64,000 nucleotides of DNA from Linnemannia hyalina (lineage: Eukaryota; Mortierellomycota; Mortierellomycetes; Mortierellales; Mortierellaceae). Where the stretch lies: NCBI GenBank assembly GCA_019671135.1, contig JAHRHY010000011.1, positions 1,240,001-1,304,000 of the forward strand, given 5' to 3'. Both the position numbers and the translations under genes were made by a program. Within the stretch, counting starts at the first letter, position 1; each line of letters opens with the position of its first letter. The notes beneath the pieces are model-generated. The model had not been told where the DNA came from. It ran no database searches and worked only from the letters and a program-made list of their open reading frames with translations. This document shows positions 1-12,831 of the stretch, one piece after another.

Positions 1-4
1 CACC

Positions 5-2542
5 ATGTCTGACCGGATCGAGTTCCTGAAACAAGCCAATGAGTACCAGCAGTCCATTCTCATTGCTCAGTTACGCGACGTTGAAATAAGGTACGTTGCT
101 TGTTCAACCGTTCGTTCTGGCTATGCTTTTGGAACAACATGCTTCGCTGATCTAACGCTAATATGTTGTTCATTTCTTTACTGTTCATAGGTGCTGTGAG
201 TCCAATGCAGACGAGCTAAGCAAGATCAAGCATGAGCTCGCTGGAGCCAAAGAAGTAGTCAAGGTATGGAGCGCGTATGATTCCGTTTTGTAAGCGAGGG
301 TTCTTTATACGGGATAGTATTAACATAAGTTGTGATCGCTCTTCGATGAAACTATCACATGTAGGATGTTGCAGTGTTAGAATCGAGAGTCAGAGAGGGT
401 ACTTTGAAGGCTGAGGACCTGACGACTCGGAATGCACAGCTGGATACAGAACTGGGGGCTTTGAAAGAAAGCACGGCGCGTCATCAGGAAATCATCACAC
501 AGCTCCAAGAAACAAAGCGACGATTGGAAAGCGAGAACCAGCGCCTAATGCAGTCTTCTATGAGCGCCCAGGCTGATGTAAGTTTATTTCTTTTTTTGTT
601 GTTGGTATTGTCATTTGCTGGCGCTATTGCTTGTGGACAAATGCCTTGCTGGATTGGAAGCTAATGCTGGATTATTGATTCTTTTTCGCTAATAATAACA
701 GTATGTGATCGAGCTCAACGCGACTGTTGAGCGTTGCGAGGAGTTGCGTCAGCGCCAGGTCACCGAGAGCCAGACTGTGATAGATGTATGTCTCAGATTT
801 TGTTTGCTTGCCAGGACTCGCGAAGTAATGATGTCTTCTAGGCCAACTGATTATTCGCGGTGGCCTTTTTTGTTTTTTTTCTTTGATATTAGGACAAGGA
901 CGAGCAAATAGGAGAACTCACCAGGCATCTTGAGACCAATACTCGAGAGTTCCAAAAGTTGACTGGTGAGAAGCAACAACTGGTAAGACTCGCCTGCTCC
1001 TCTCTCCTTTTGGATCTTAGCGACGACAAGATTTATGGCGCCAACGGTGCCATGGATGAGTGTGTGTTGACACGCTTTTTTATGATATTGTTTTTTTTCT
1101 TAGAGTGAGCTAGTCGACTATCAAGCCCAGACTGCCGCTGCCACCGTAAGTTTATCATTCACGCTTTCCTTCAAAGAACTAATGGATGTCTTTTTACCCC
1201 AATTCATGCCAGTCCACATTTCTATTCTGGTTTCTCAATACCCACAATGTTTGTTTTCTCCATTTTGTGATGGCAGGATCGTGAAATGCTCGAACTTAGG
1301 GTTAAGATTCAACTCTTGCAGTCTGACCATGATTTCGTCACAAAGGCTCGGAATGACTTGAGGGATGAGTTGGAAGCTCTTCAACAGGCACATGAGGCAC
1401 AGCAGGTATTCCATCTGATAGTCCCCTTCTCTTCAAGGACCACATACACTCTCACATAACCCGCACTGCTGTTATTTGTGCTTTGACGTGTGATTGAAAA
1501 TTGTAAGCATGAACCTATCCGATTTTCTTAACATATATTCATTTCTCCCCTCTACACAACAAAAAATGATTGCAACTGATGCAGCAGCAGTCGGTAATGC
1601 CGATGCCCCTGACGGATATTGCGAGGTTGCATAGTCGGGATCGTGAGGGAGGAGGAGTTGGAGGAGAAGCAGGCTCTGCCTCGGTGACGGATTTCTTGCA
1701 GTGGCCAGTGGATCTGGGGACCCTACCTGTAAGTTTCACCGAACGTGCATTGACATACATCTCACGCACTTGGACATTCTTGCGTTCTTTTCTTCCCATT
1801 ACCCACAGTCTAAATCGACAGAAACCTTCTTCGCCCTTTCCTTCTGCTGTGTGGGTGTGGGGGAAAAAAATAGTCAGCTAAGTCTTCGAGTCGGACGGAC
1901 ACAGGTGCAGCTGCTGTCTGTCAGGGTTCGGAAAGTCCCAGTTTCGTGAGTCTACCTGCATGCAGCGCGCGAGCACCGTCTGCTTTGACAACCGCGAGAA
2001 GCAACACCAAGTCTACAACCACCGCTGCCGATTCCGCCACCACGCTCACATCCGCTGTAAGGACCCCGGGCAGTCGATCTCGAGGCGTGACAACACTATC
2101 GTCATCCTCAACGACACCAGCAACTGCTGCCGCAGCAGTATTGACTATTAGGACCAGATCTTCCAATAACCCGACGGCAACAGCAGCAACATCAGCCGGA
2201 CGGGGTGAAAAGCGGTCTCTGAAACGAAAAAGAAATGTGAACGAGTCTGACTGTCGTGCAGGAGGAGGTGGTGGCGGCGGTGCTGAGGATAGTGAGACCA
2301 GTGGCCAGCAAATGGGAGGCCTTGAGGCTGCAGTTTCAGGTTTAGGTGCAAGTCCAAGCACAAGCACGAGCACAAGCGCAGGCGGTGTTGGCGCCGGTAC
2401 TGTGAAGGCTAGGAGATCGTATTCGAAGCGTCTCGCCCAACAGCAGCAGCAGCAGCCTCTCCAAATTGGTTCATCCTCCTCCTCGACTTCAGCCACTGCT
2501 GCGTCTGCTCCAGCCACGAAGAACCCCCCTCGTAGGAAGTAA
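5..2542 (+). CDS. coiled-coil protein with basic Ser/Thr-rich tail (may be 5'-partial)
   Basis: Nine phase-consistent exons: 5-90, 191-263, 365-577, 702-785, 893-982, 1104-1145, 1277-1405, about 1585-1728 and 1925-2542, giving about 492 aa. Residues 1 to about 240 are almost entirely charged heptad-like sequence rich in E, Q, L and K, typical of a long coiled coil. The C-terminal third is Ser/Thr/Ala/Gly-rich and holds a basic KRSLKRKR stretch that could be a nuclear localisation signal, then a Gln run and a basic end. The ATG at 5 has a good context (CACC before it), but it lies at the window edge, so upstream exons cannot be excluded. The acceptor near 1584 is ambiguous because several CAG triplets are tandem; each keeps the frame. 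I do not recognise the family; a scaffold or spindle/nuclear-envelope coiled-coil role is possible but unsupported. Confidence 0.75.
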
Positions 2543-2940
2543 GTGGACAGACAACGAAACCTTGGCGGCACGAAAATTCGACTCCGCAGCTCTTGCTCTT
2601 TTCCCCTCCAAGAATATCTTTGACTATCATACCTCCTCTTTCCCTGTCCTTCCTTGCCTTTCTTTATTGGTCCTTTATGCCTCTTCTGTTCAATGCCTTT
2701 TATGACCCGTTCGTTGTTGTGCGCTATCTTTTTTGCATATTAAAACCCCTGAGTGGGCGATAGGAGTTATGGCAAGTAGTGTTTATTTTATTGGCGTTGG
2801 GATATCTTTGCTACCGTTGCTACCATTGCTCGGAAAAAAAATGATATTTACAAGAGGCAATAGCGAAAATCCACGAAAAAGAAAAGCGTGCAGCACATGA
2901 ACTGCAATTGTATTCAATTTGGGTGGTGGTTTTGGTTGCT
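2543..2940. other. convergent 3' intergenic region
   Basis: This lies tail-to-tail between the coiled-coil gene and the Ser/His-rich gene. It holds an ATTAAA polyadenylation-like hexamer at 2739-2744 on the plus strand, about 200 nt after the upstream stop. I see no coding signal in it. Confidence 0.6.
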
Positions 2941-4991
2941 TCAAGCATGAACCTCCTTATTGGAGGGGAGGTCACGATCGCCAATGTTCGCATGGTGACC
3001 AAAGAGTTTCGAAGGCGTCGACGTTCCTGAATGGGAATGAGAGGCCGACGGAGAAGTATCCAATCCTGTGATGGCCCCTAGCCCGACAGAAGGGTGATGA
3101 TGTTGGTGCACTCCTGGTGTAAGGGAGCGGAAAAAGGACGCTGCCGATCCTGTACTTGTCGCCAACGTCGAAGGAGCAGCTATTCCATTGTTGGCACTGG
3201 TGCTGCCAGGCCCGCTATTAGGCATTGTTGTTGTACCGGAGCTGGACTGGGCCTGGTTGTGCTGAAGCTGTGGACGTGGGCTGGGACGGTTCATCATCGG
3301 TAGCACACCTGCCGAGCTGGCACGCTCCATCTCGGTTCGATTCGAAGACGAGACTGCCGTCGCTGCAGTTGTTGTCGGATGTGACGTCGATCCGGGGAAG
3401 GCAAACAGGAGGTGCGAAGGCGATGCAGCAGCCGCCGCTGCCGCCTGGCCCACGGACCCTCCTGCATGACTTCCCGCATTTGTCGTCGGTGAGCCAAGTG
3501 GGAGCATAAAAGGCGATCCAGTATGGGGGGGAGGGTGAAGACTGTTGGTCCCAGGACTCGAGAAGGACCGTTCCATAGAATGCATGGAATCGACACTCTT
3601 TTTCCGAAGGTAATGAGGCAGGGCCTCGTTCAGAGGCATGGGGGAATTGTGTCGACTCAACGCCGCCAGCTCCTGTGGTCCTAGGAGGTGTTGCGCATGA
3701 TGGTGGTGGTGGGCTTGGGCCTGAGGTTGGGGTTGAGGAGGCTGTGGGAAGGAGGCCTCCTGTTGCGAGGACGACCCATCCTGACCCAATTTCGATGCCA
3801 GCAAGGAGGACGAGCCCAGGTCGAGTCCAGCTGGGGTCGATCTTCCCGACGAAGGCACGCCAACGTCCGATCGACGACGTCCAAACATACTTTTAGGCCC
3901 TTCTGTGCTGCCGCCGCCAGCGCTGGCACCCGAGGCTGGCGAACCAACAGCACCAGGTAAAGAGAGCCATGGCAAACGATGCTCAACATCATAGAACTTT
4001 GAGAACAGAGCTGGAGAATGAGTCGTTGAGCGGAGTTGAGCAGGTCCGGGCGAGTTGGAGTGGTGGTGATGGTGATGATGGTCGGCGGCGCTGAGGAAGG
4101 GCGAATTGGCTGCCGAGCCTGCGAAATAGGGGCTCGAATAACCCGTGTCAGTCCCACCACTGGCACCTGTCGAACAAGCTGTCGAGTATCCCGTGACAGA
4201 AGTCGATCCTGCTGCATTCAGACCGTGATGCATCGTAGTCGACGGTGGTAGGGCAGAAGTCGACGTTGAGCGAGCAATTGGAGTTGGTTTCGCCAGTCCT
4301 GTGGCAGCGGGCTTAAGAGTGCTGAGGCCAGACTTTTTAGCAGTCACTTGTGATTCTGAAACCGAGGACTGTTGTTCCTGCAACCGCTGCATCCGCCGCT
4401 GGTGTTCATGGGCCTCTCGAAGTGTGTCCGTGTCAGCCTAGCAACCAAGATAGAAAAATCATGCACGTCCCCGATGAACCCACGCATAAAGAAAATATTA
4501 GTGAGTAAAGGAAGAATAGTAAAAAGCAACGTTGGCGTAGATAGAAGAGGGAGGCGTAGAAGAGGGAGGCGTAGAAGAGAGGTTGAGGTATGTATGATAT
4601 GGCATGGCATGGCATGATTTTTTCGGACATGGGACGATGTGGCATTGATTGGGATAGGGGTAAGCAAGCACAAGGGGTGGAATAGAGAAAAAGGCATAAA
4701 GAAGGGGGGTGGCTAGAAGAAGGAGAGGAGGCAGTAGAGCAAAAGTCGCAACAGGGGGGATTGGATAACAAAGGGGTCGAGAGGAAACAAACCATTTGGA
4801 TTGGACGGTCTTCCCGCGGAAATAAGAAGGCTCAAGCAATCAAAATGACGACGACCAAAATGTAAAAAAACGTAAAACAGAGTGAAACCGTGTGAACTGA
4901 GGCTTTGGATGAAATGAGAAAGTGAAAGAATGCATGGACCAACTGTAGTACAAATGAGCGTCTTTACCTGGATGCCGTATATTGTCTCCAT
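2941..4991 (-). CDS. Ser/Thr/His-rich low-complexity protein
   Basis: Two coding exons on the minus strand. A 24-nt first exon at 4991-4968 encodes METIYGIQ and ends in CAG|GTAAAG. After a 530-nt intron, the second exon runs from 4437 to 2941, preceded by CTAG. The product is about 506 aa. After a short charged helical start (residues 9-40, rich in E, R and Q) it is dominated by Ser, Thr, Gly, Pro and Ala, with an eight-His run, a second His cluster and an Ala run. There are many SP/TP dipeptides and RRxS-like sites (for example FGRRRSD), so it may be heavily phosphorylated. No enzymatic domain is visible. The 5' intron contains a 15-bp tandem repeat. Family not recognised. The short first exon is an inference from frame and splice signals. 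Confidence 0.65.
4542..4585. repeat. 15-bp tandem repeat, about 2.9 copies
   Basis: The unit TAGAAGAGGGAGGCG is repeated exactly at 4542-4556 and 4557-4571, followed by a degenerate partial copy. It lies in the first intron of the Ser/His-rich gene. A short GGCAT repeat follows near 4600-4617. Confidence 0.85.
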
Positions 4992-6917
4992 GGTGGCGAG
5001 TGTGGTTTGTGCAAAGTGGAAGTGAAGAGAAGAGGCAAGTGCAGTGGAGAAGGAAACAAGTGCAAAAGGAAAAGAAAAAAAAAAAAGAGCCAAAGCGTGA
5101 GGCAGGGGAGAACGTATGTGAGTAGTTGGTTTGTGCAGAAGGTGAGAGAGAGCGTGTGAAGGGTGTGGACAAGAATCAAGTGGGTGATGTATTGTATTTT
5201 CTGTGAAATGAGAGAAAGAAGGTGAGAGTGGTGATAAAGAGGAGGAAGCGAGAAGAAGAAGGGTAAGAAGGAAGAAGGTAGGAAGGAAGAAGCTGGGAAG
5301 GAAGTAGGTAGTAAGAAGAAAGAGAAGGAAAAGAAAAGTCGTCACGTGTACGCATGGACCGTGCATACCCTCGGCAAAGCTGTGGGGAATGACTCGAAAA
5401 GGAAGTCAACCCCGAAGGAAAGGAGTAATAACCTGGGGTCAAAGAGTAAGGTGGAAAACATAGCGCAACAATGCGAACAAAACGAAAAGGTAGCAAAAGG
5501 AGGTGACGGTGGTGAGTCAATGGCAAGTTGAACAACTATCGTCCTGGGCTTAAGAGTACTCTCCGCTGGGCACTAGATAGTCTAGCGACACGGTTGAGAC
5601 CCCGTCGATCCATTCAGTGTCCGACAACAAGTGGAAGGTGCCATGAAAAGAGGCTTCACTGCGATGACGTTTCTTCCCTCGCAACTAAGGCTTGTCCTTG
5701 TTATCGACGTCAAGGAAAAGGAGAACCAGGCATATGACTTGAGCAATAAAGGACCGTCGCTTCACCTGAGCAGAAAAGGTGATAGTGCAATGTCTCATAA
5801 ACGATATAGGAAGGGGTGCACAACCAAAACAGCACCTAGTCCTCAAGCCCGAGAAACATGAAGCCAAAGAAGGAGTAAAAACAATACAAACCAACGCGCT
5901 CAAATTAATGTGGACAGTGCATCCTACGCAGAATCTGAGTTACAAGAAAATGTACCAAACACAAGGTGACTAGAGAGTTGCGGCCGTCAGGAGAATGGGG
6001 AAACTACCACGTAAACTCTTCCAAAATCACGGTTACCAGCGCATCGATGATAATCAGGAGGGCATACCAAAGGTTGATGTCCTAGTGGAATGAAGTGGGA
6101 GTCTCTCGACAACTCAGTGCTGCACAGTAGGTTGAGCATACGACGGTGAGTAAGATATGAAATTTGAGCAGAAGAGAGCCAGGCCCATATATATCAAGAA
6201 GAGATGTGTGGTGGTTGTGAAGATGAAAGGCTGGAGTATTAACAGAATGGCATCGTCGAGCTGCTGGAGATCAAGTCTTTCACAGAGGATTAAGATATCG
6301 CATGGAGACCGGGTGGGACACTCCAGTATTGAGGGATGATGCCGAGTCGGGATTCCTTGATTCCTGGACCGAGGGTGGATGGGCAGGGTGGATGAGTTGT
6401 AGGAAGAAGAAGAGAAGAATAAAACGAGGGATGGGTTTGATGGTGAGAATAAAGAGTATGTGATAAAAAGAGGGGCTTTTGCAAACCCATGATTGAGACC
6501 TTGCAGCATGATGATATATACAGTCTATCGCGACTGGACTACAACCGACGCGTCGTGATCAGTATAGGTCGCGTAGTTGTAGTCCATGGATATCATTAGA
6601 ATTCAACTCCCGAGCGTAAGACAGGGCCAAGTAATTTCGAGTTTTGGTGGCTTGTCTTATTCATTAGACTTGGGCGCAACGGGAAGAATGAGCAAGAGAG
6701 AGAGAGAGGAAGAGAGGAAGGCGGAGGCACACGGCGCTCCTGCGCCAGCCTGACAACTCTCCCTTATCCTCTTTCACTCTGTCTCATCACTCCGACTCGC
6801 TCCCATACATCCACACTCACTCGCTCACTGACAACTCCATCCACACACACACACTCGTCCTCAACTCTATTTCCTCACTACCCTCAACCAGCAACAGCCG
6901 CCGATAGCAAGCAGACC
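4992..6917. other. divergent intergenic region
   Basis: These 1.9 kb separate the start of the Ser/His-rich gene (-) from ATG16 (+). The left part (4992-5330) is purine-rich on the plus strand, hence C/T-rich leader sequence for the minus-strand gene. The right part (6730-6917) is C/T/A-rich leader for ATG16. A 15-bp-stem inverted repeat lies at 6536-6585. I see no convincing gene; the open frames are short and compositionally biased. Confidence 0.5.
6536..6585. repeat. inverted repeat / hairpin
   Basis: Arm GGACTACAAC (6536-6545) matches GTTGTAGTCC (6576-6585) perfectly as an inverted repeat. After a one-base bulge the pairing extends through ACGCG/CGCGT. The stem is about 15 bp with a loop of about 17 nt. 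It lies 330 bp upstream of the ATG16 start codon. The role is unknown; a small inverted-repeat element relic, a structured RNA or a palindromic protein site are all possible. Confidence 0.75.
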
Positions 6918-9616
<2,699 letters not shown>

Positions 9617-9674
9617 AAGAGGCTGGCACCACCTTTATGTTGCAAAAAGATCAAAAGGGAGGTTGGATGAGGAG

Positions 9675-9680
9675 AATAAA
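9675..9680 (+). terminator. polyadenylation signal AATAAA (ATG16)
   Basis: A canonical AATAAA hexamer lies 59 nt after the ATG16 stop codon, in the short convergent gap before the next minus-strand gene. Confidence 0.6.
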
Positions 9681-9852
9681 CAAGCCCTATTTTTATTTGA
9701 GTTTTTCCCAGCAGACCCTTTTTGTGCTTTTCTATGCGCAGGACAAAGACAACAGTGAAACATAGCTCTGGGTATGTACTGTACCTGGTCAGCCGATCGA
9801 TTATCTCACGAACACAAAGAAAAAGGTCATACTGTAACTGGATTTGTGCTCT

Positions 9853-9858
9853 TTTATT
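9853..9858 (-). terminator. polyadenylation signal (Ser/Thr/Pro-rich gene)
   Basis: TTTATT on the plus strand reads AATAAA on the minus strand, only 13 nt beyond the TAG stop at 9871-9873. The two convergent 3' ends probably lie very close or overlap. Confidence 0.45.
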
Positions 9859-9870
9859 TATGCCACCATT

Positions 9871-12831
9871 CTACTTCTTGAGAAAAAAACGAAAGATGGC
9901 GAGTGAGGCGCACTTTTTCTTGGTCGAGGGCTGCTGCTTTGACACCTCGCCCTCTTCTTCCTCGCTCAGGGAGTCGATCACATCTCGGTTGTGTTGTGGA
10001 AGAATTGGCGCTATATGGAGCACATCTCTGGACTGCGCCTGCATGTCGCGGTGGGATTGTGGTAGATGGAGGGATGAGAAGGAAGGTGTGCTGGTGAGGG
10101 ACGCTTGGGAGGAGGGCAAGATACGGGCTCCTGTGCCTGCGTCAGCACTAATGACGGATCCAGGCTGGGTTGGGACAAAGATCGTCGGGTGGAGGTGTGT
10201 CATTGTGTAGAGGTAGATATCTTCCACCACCTCGTCTTCATCTTCATCCTCGTCGTCCTCCTCAGGGGTTGTTTTGCTGTGGTCGTGAGGGATTCCAAAA
10301 GGGTATTTTGTGATTGGTTTGGAGATGTCATGAGAGAATAAGGTCGTAAAAGTCGTGAGTGGTGGATGAGATGTCGTGTGGGCGTGGTGTTGGTAGTATG
10401 GTTGATGTTGGTTGTGGTAACTTGAAGGCGTAACGGCATTGACAGGGGCTGGTAGATCGTGATGCGTTGACGGGGTGGTATCGATAGGGGTCACCGCCAC
10501 GTTGACAGAAACAGTCGAAGAGCTTTTCGTGAGAGCTCGGACCAGGGCAGTAGTATTGTTCGCAGCAATAGCTGGAGAAGAGGAACGTGAAGAAGGGGAG
10601 GGGGATGGAGTAGGAGGCGACCTGGTAAAGATCCGTTTCGCAAGGGCAGAAAGGCGTCTCCTGGGCCGGGACAACGAAGACGATCGAGGTGGAGGAGTTA
10701 ATGGAGGTTGTGCAGGAGAAGAAACAGCATTGGAGGTTGGTGTAGATGTCAAGTCGTCGTCGAAAGTGAGACGGCCGCCGCTTCCTCGTCCTCCTTCTCC
10801 TCCGATGGGATACTCATCGTCGTTGGGGAGGTCATAAGTGGAAAGTGGGACACGGGTGCGAGCACTGTTGCGGCGATGGAGTAGGCCCTGTTGGTAGTAA
10901 TGAAGGTGATCGATCTGTAGGTGGTCTGTTGGTACAGGTGGTGGGAGGGAAGGAAAAAGGGGTAGAGGAGGAGAGAGGGGTCTGGGAAGGGAGGTAGGAG
11001 AGGGAGAGGGAGAGGCAGAGAGGAGGGAAGGCGAAATGGCGTTTTTCTCATCCTTCTTGGTCTTCTTCTGACTTGCTGTTCGATCGCTGTTGTTGATGTC
11101 TCCTCCTAGGCGTATCCCGAGACCCAAGGAGAGGGAGTTCGAAGAAGGGAAGAGTAGATTCCTTTCTCCGCCGTTGCGAAGATGGGGGGCTGTTGTGCTA
11201 TTGTTGTAATTGCCTCCTCCTCGTTCAATGGCGAAGGCAGAGATCGAGGAAGAGGAAGAGGTGGAGGATGTAGGGGGCGACAAGGGTGTATAGGAATAGA
11301 TGCTTGGGGAAGACGACGCAGAAACGGCTGCCGTCAATGGGTGAGGAGAAGCCAACGTTGTTGTTGCGGAGGCAGGGGACAGAGAAGAAGATGAAGGTGC
11401 AAAGTGAGGGATGTGGAGGGCGGTGGTGACGATTCGTGGAGGGTGCACGGATGACGAGAGTGGAAGAGGCGGCAGAGACGAAGGAAGAGCGTGATGGGGG
11501 TGCCGCCGGTCATCGATCACTCGTGGCTGCTGTTCTAATTGCTGCTGTTGCAGTAGTCGCCGTTGGAGTTGTTGGGCCGATGTCTCTGTTGTTGATGATG
11601 TTGGTGTTGCTGCTGCGATAGGTGAAGGAAGGGCGGACAGGGCAAGAGGCGATGTAGGCGAGAGGGGGTAATAATGGTGGTAATGGTCGTCATAGCCAAA
11701 TGTCGACCGTGCCCTCCCTCCTGTTGGTCGAAAGTACGTACTCGTCTCATGCTCCTCCCCCTCCTGTCGCTCTTCGAGAATGCTACCACTACTCGTGCTC
11801 ATCATACTCATCCTCAGCCTCGTGCTACCACGCGCACCACCTCCCCTTCTACTCACATTGCCACTACCATTGCCACTGCCACTACCGCAGTCGTCAAATA
11901 CAACAACATCCCCTTCTTCATTCGTCGCGCCGTCGTTATCGGTGTGTTGCAATGTTGCGGTTGTTGGCGAGGGGCTAACCGGAAAGGGTCCAAAGACAGG
12001 TCCAATCCCAAAGGTGTTGATCTTGTGAGCTCTTTTTGAAGTTGGCGGTAGTTGCGGTGATGTTGTTGTCGCATTGAAAGCCGAGGATAAGGGAGAAGGT
12101 GGTGGGAGAGAATCAAATGGGTGCATGGGCCTTTCGAGGGGCAAATAATAAGGTTCTGCTCTGCCGTCTCTCCGTCCTCCTGTTGTTGTTATTGCTGTGG
12201 TCATTCCTTCTACGTTTGTCATTGTTGATGTTGTGGATGCGGGAGGCACAGGCGATGGCGACGACGACAACGGTGTGAAGAGAAGACTACCAGCTGGGGG
12301 GAACGTAGGCGATTGTGCGTATGGGAAAGGATGTGCTGACGCAGAAGCTGAAGATGACTCTAGGAGAGGCGATAGGCGGCGTGAAGAAGTGGCTGTCGGA
12401 GACGGGGTTGCAGGCTGGAAGTATGAGGATGTTGAGTAGGAGGGGGAAGATGCTGAAGAGGAAAGAGAGGGAGATGATGCGGATGATGATGATGATTCTT
12501 CGGACCCTGAGCCTCCACCGATGACTGATCCGGGACCACCGAACGTGGCCGAAATTCGCTTCTGTCTCCGATGTTGTAGGCTATAGTTGTGGTTGTAATT
12601 TCTAGGTGTTGGTGTGTTGGTTACTGTAGTAAGAGGAGAAGAGGAGAGACGGGACGTGCCAGGTTGTTGTTGGATGTGTGAAGAGGCGGTTGTGGGAGAA
12701 GAATGATCTGTGTTGGTATAATGGCATTGAGAGTGGGGTGGTCGGTGAGCAGAAGATGGAGATCGGGCACCATGGGCGTTGGTGGTGGTGTTGGCATTGT
12801 TCTTATTTTCCTGGGTTTGAATGGTAAGCAT
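9871..12831 (-). CDS. 986-aa intronless Ser/Thr/Pro-rich low-complexity protein
   Basis: A single uninterrupted frame of 986 codons, starting MLTIQTQENK and ending with a basic and hydrophobic tail (KKKCASLAIFRFFLKK). The body is Ser, Thr, Pro and His/Asn-rich with repeated SP and TP dipeptides. It has basic RRRLSALAKRIF-like segments around residues 680-700, an acidic run of about ten D/E near residue 890, and a few ordered-looking islands (for example TYDLPNDDEYPIG). No known domain is visible. It is the only intact long gene in the window that needs no intron. The KKKC plus hydrophobic end could act as a membrane-associating tail, which is inference. Its length without a stop on the minus strand and the clean ATG support a real gene, but the low complexity limits certainty. 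Confidence 0.65.
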   Translation of the reverse strand: MLTIQTQENKNNANTTTNAHGARSPSSAHRPPHSQCHYTNTDHSSPTTASSHIQQQPGTSRLSSSPLTTVTNTPTPRNYNHNYSLQHRRQKRISATFGGPGSVIGGGSGSEESSSSSASSPSLSSSASSPSYSTSSYFQPATPSPTATSSRRLSPLLESSSASASAHPFPYAQSPTFPPAGSLLFTPLSSSPSPVPPASTTSTMTNVEGMTTAITTTGGRRDGRAEPYYLPLERPMHPFDSLPPPSPLSSAFNATTTSPQLPPTSKRAHKINTFGIGPVFGPFPVSPSPTTATLQHTDNDGATNEEGDVVVFDDCGSGSGNGSGNVSRRGGGARGSTRLRMSMMSTSSGSILEERQEGEEHETSTYFRPTGGRARSTFGYDDHYHHYYPLSPTSPLALSALPSPIAAATPTSSTTETSAQQLQRRLLQQQQLEQQPRVIDDRRHPHHALPSSLPPLPLSSSVHPPRIVTTALHIPHFAPSSSSLSPASATTTLASPHPLTAAVSASSSPSIYSYTPLSPPTSSTSSSSSISAFAIERGGGNYNNSTTAPHLRNGGERNLLFPSSNSLSLGLGIRLGGDINNSDRTASQKKTKKDEKNAISPSLLSASPSPSPTSLPRPLSPPLPLFPSLPPPVPTDHLQIDHLHYYQQGLLHRRNSARTRVPLSTYDLPNDDEYPIGGEGGRGSGGRLTFDDDLTSTPTSNAVSSPAQPPLTPPPRSSSLSRPRRRLSALAKRIFTRSPPTPSPSPSSRSSSPAIAANNTTALVRALTKSSSTVSVNVAVTPIDTTPSTHHDLPAPVNAVTPSSYHNQHQPYYQHHAHTTSHPPLTTFTTLFSHDISKPITKYPFGIPHDHSKTTPEEDDEDEDEDEVVEDIYLYTMTHLHPTIFVPTQPGSVISADAGTGARILPSSQASLTSTPSFSSLHLPQSHRDMQAQSRDVLHIAPILPQHNRDVIDSLSEEEEGEVSKQQPSTKKKCASLAIFRFFLKK

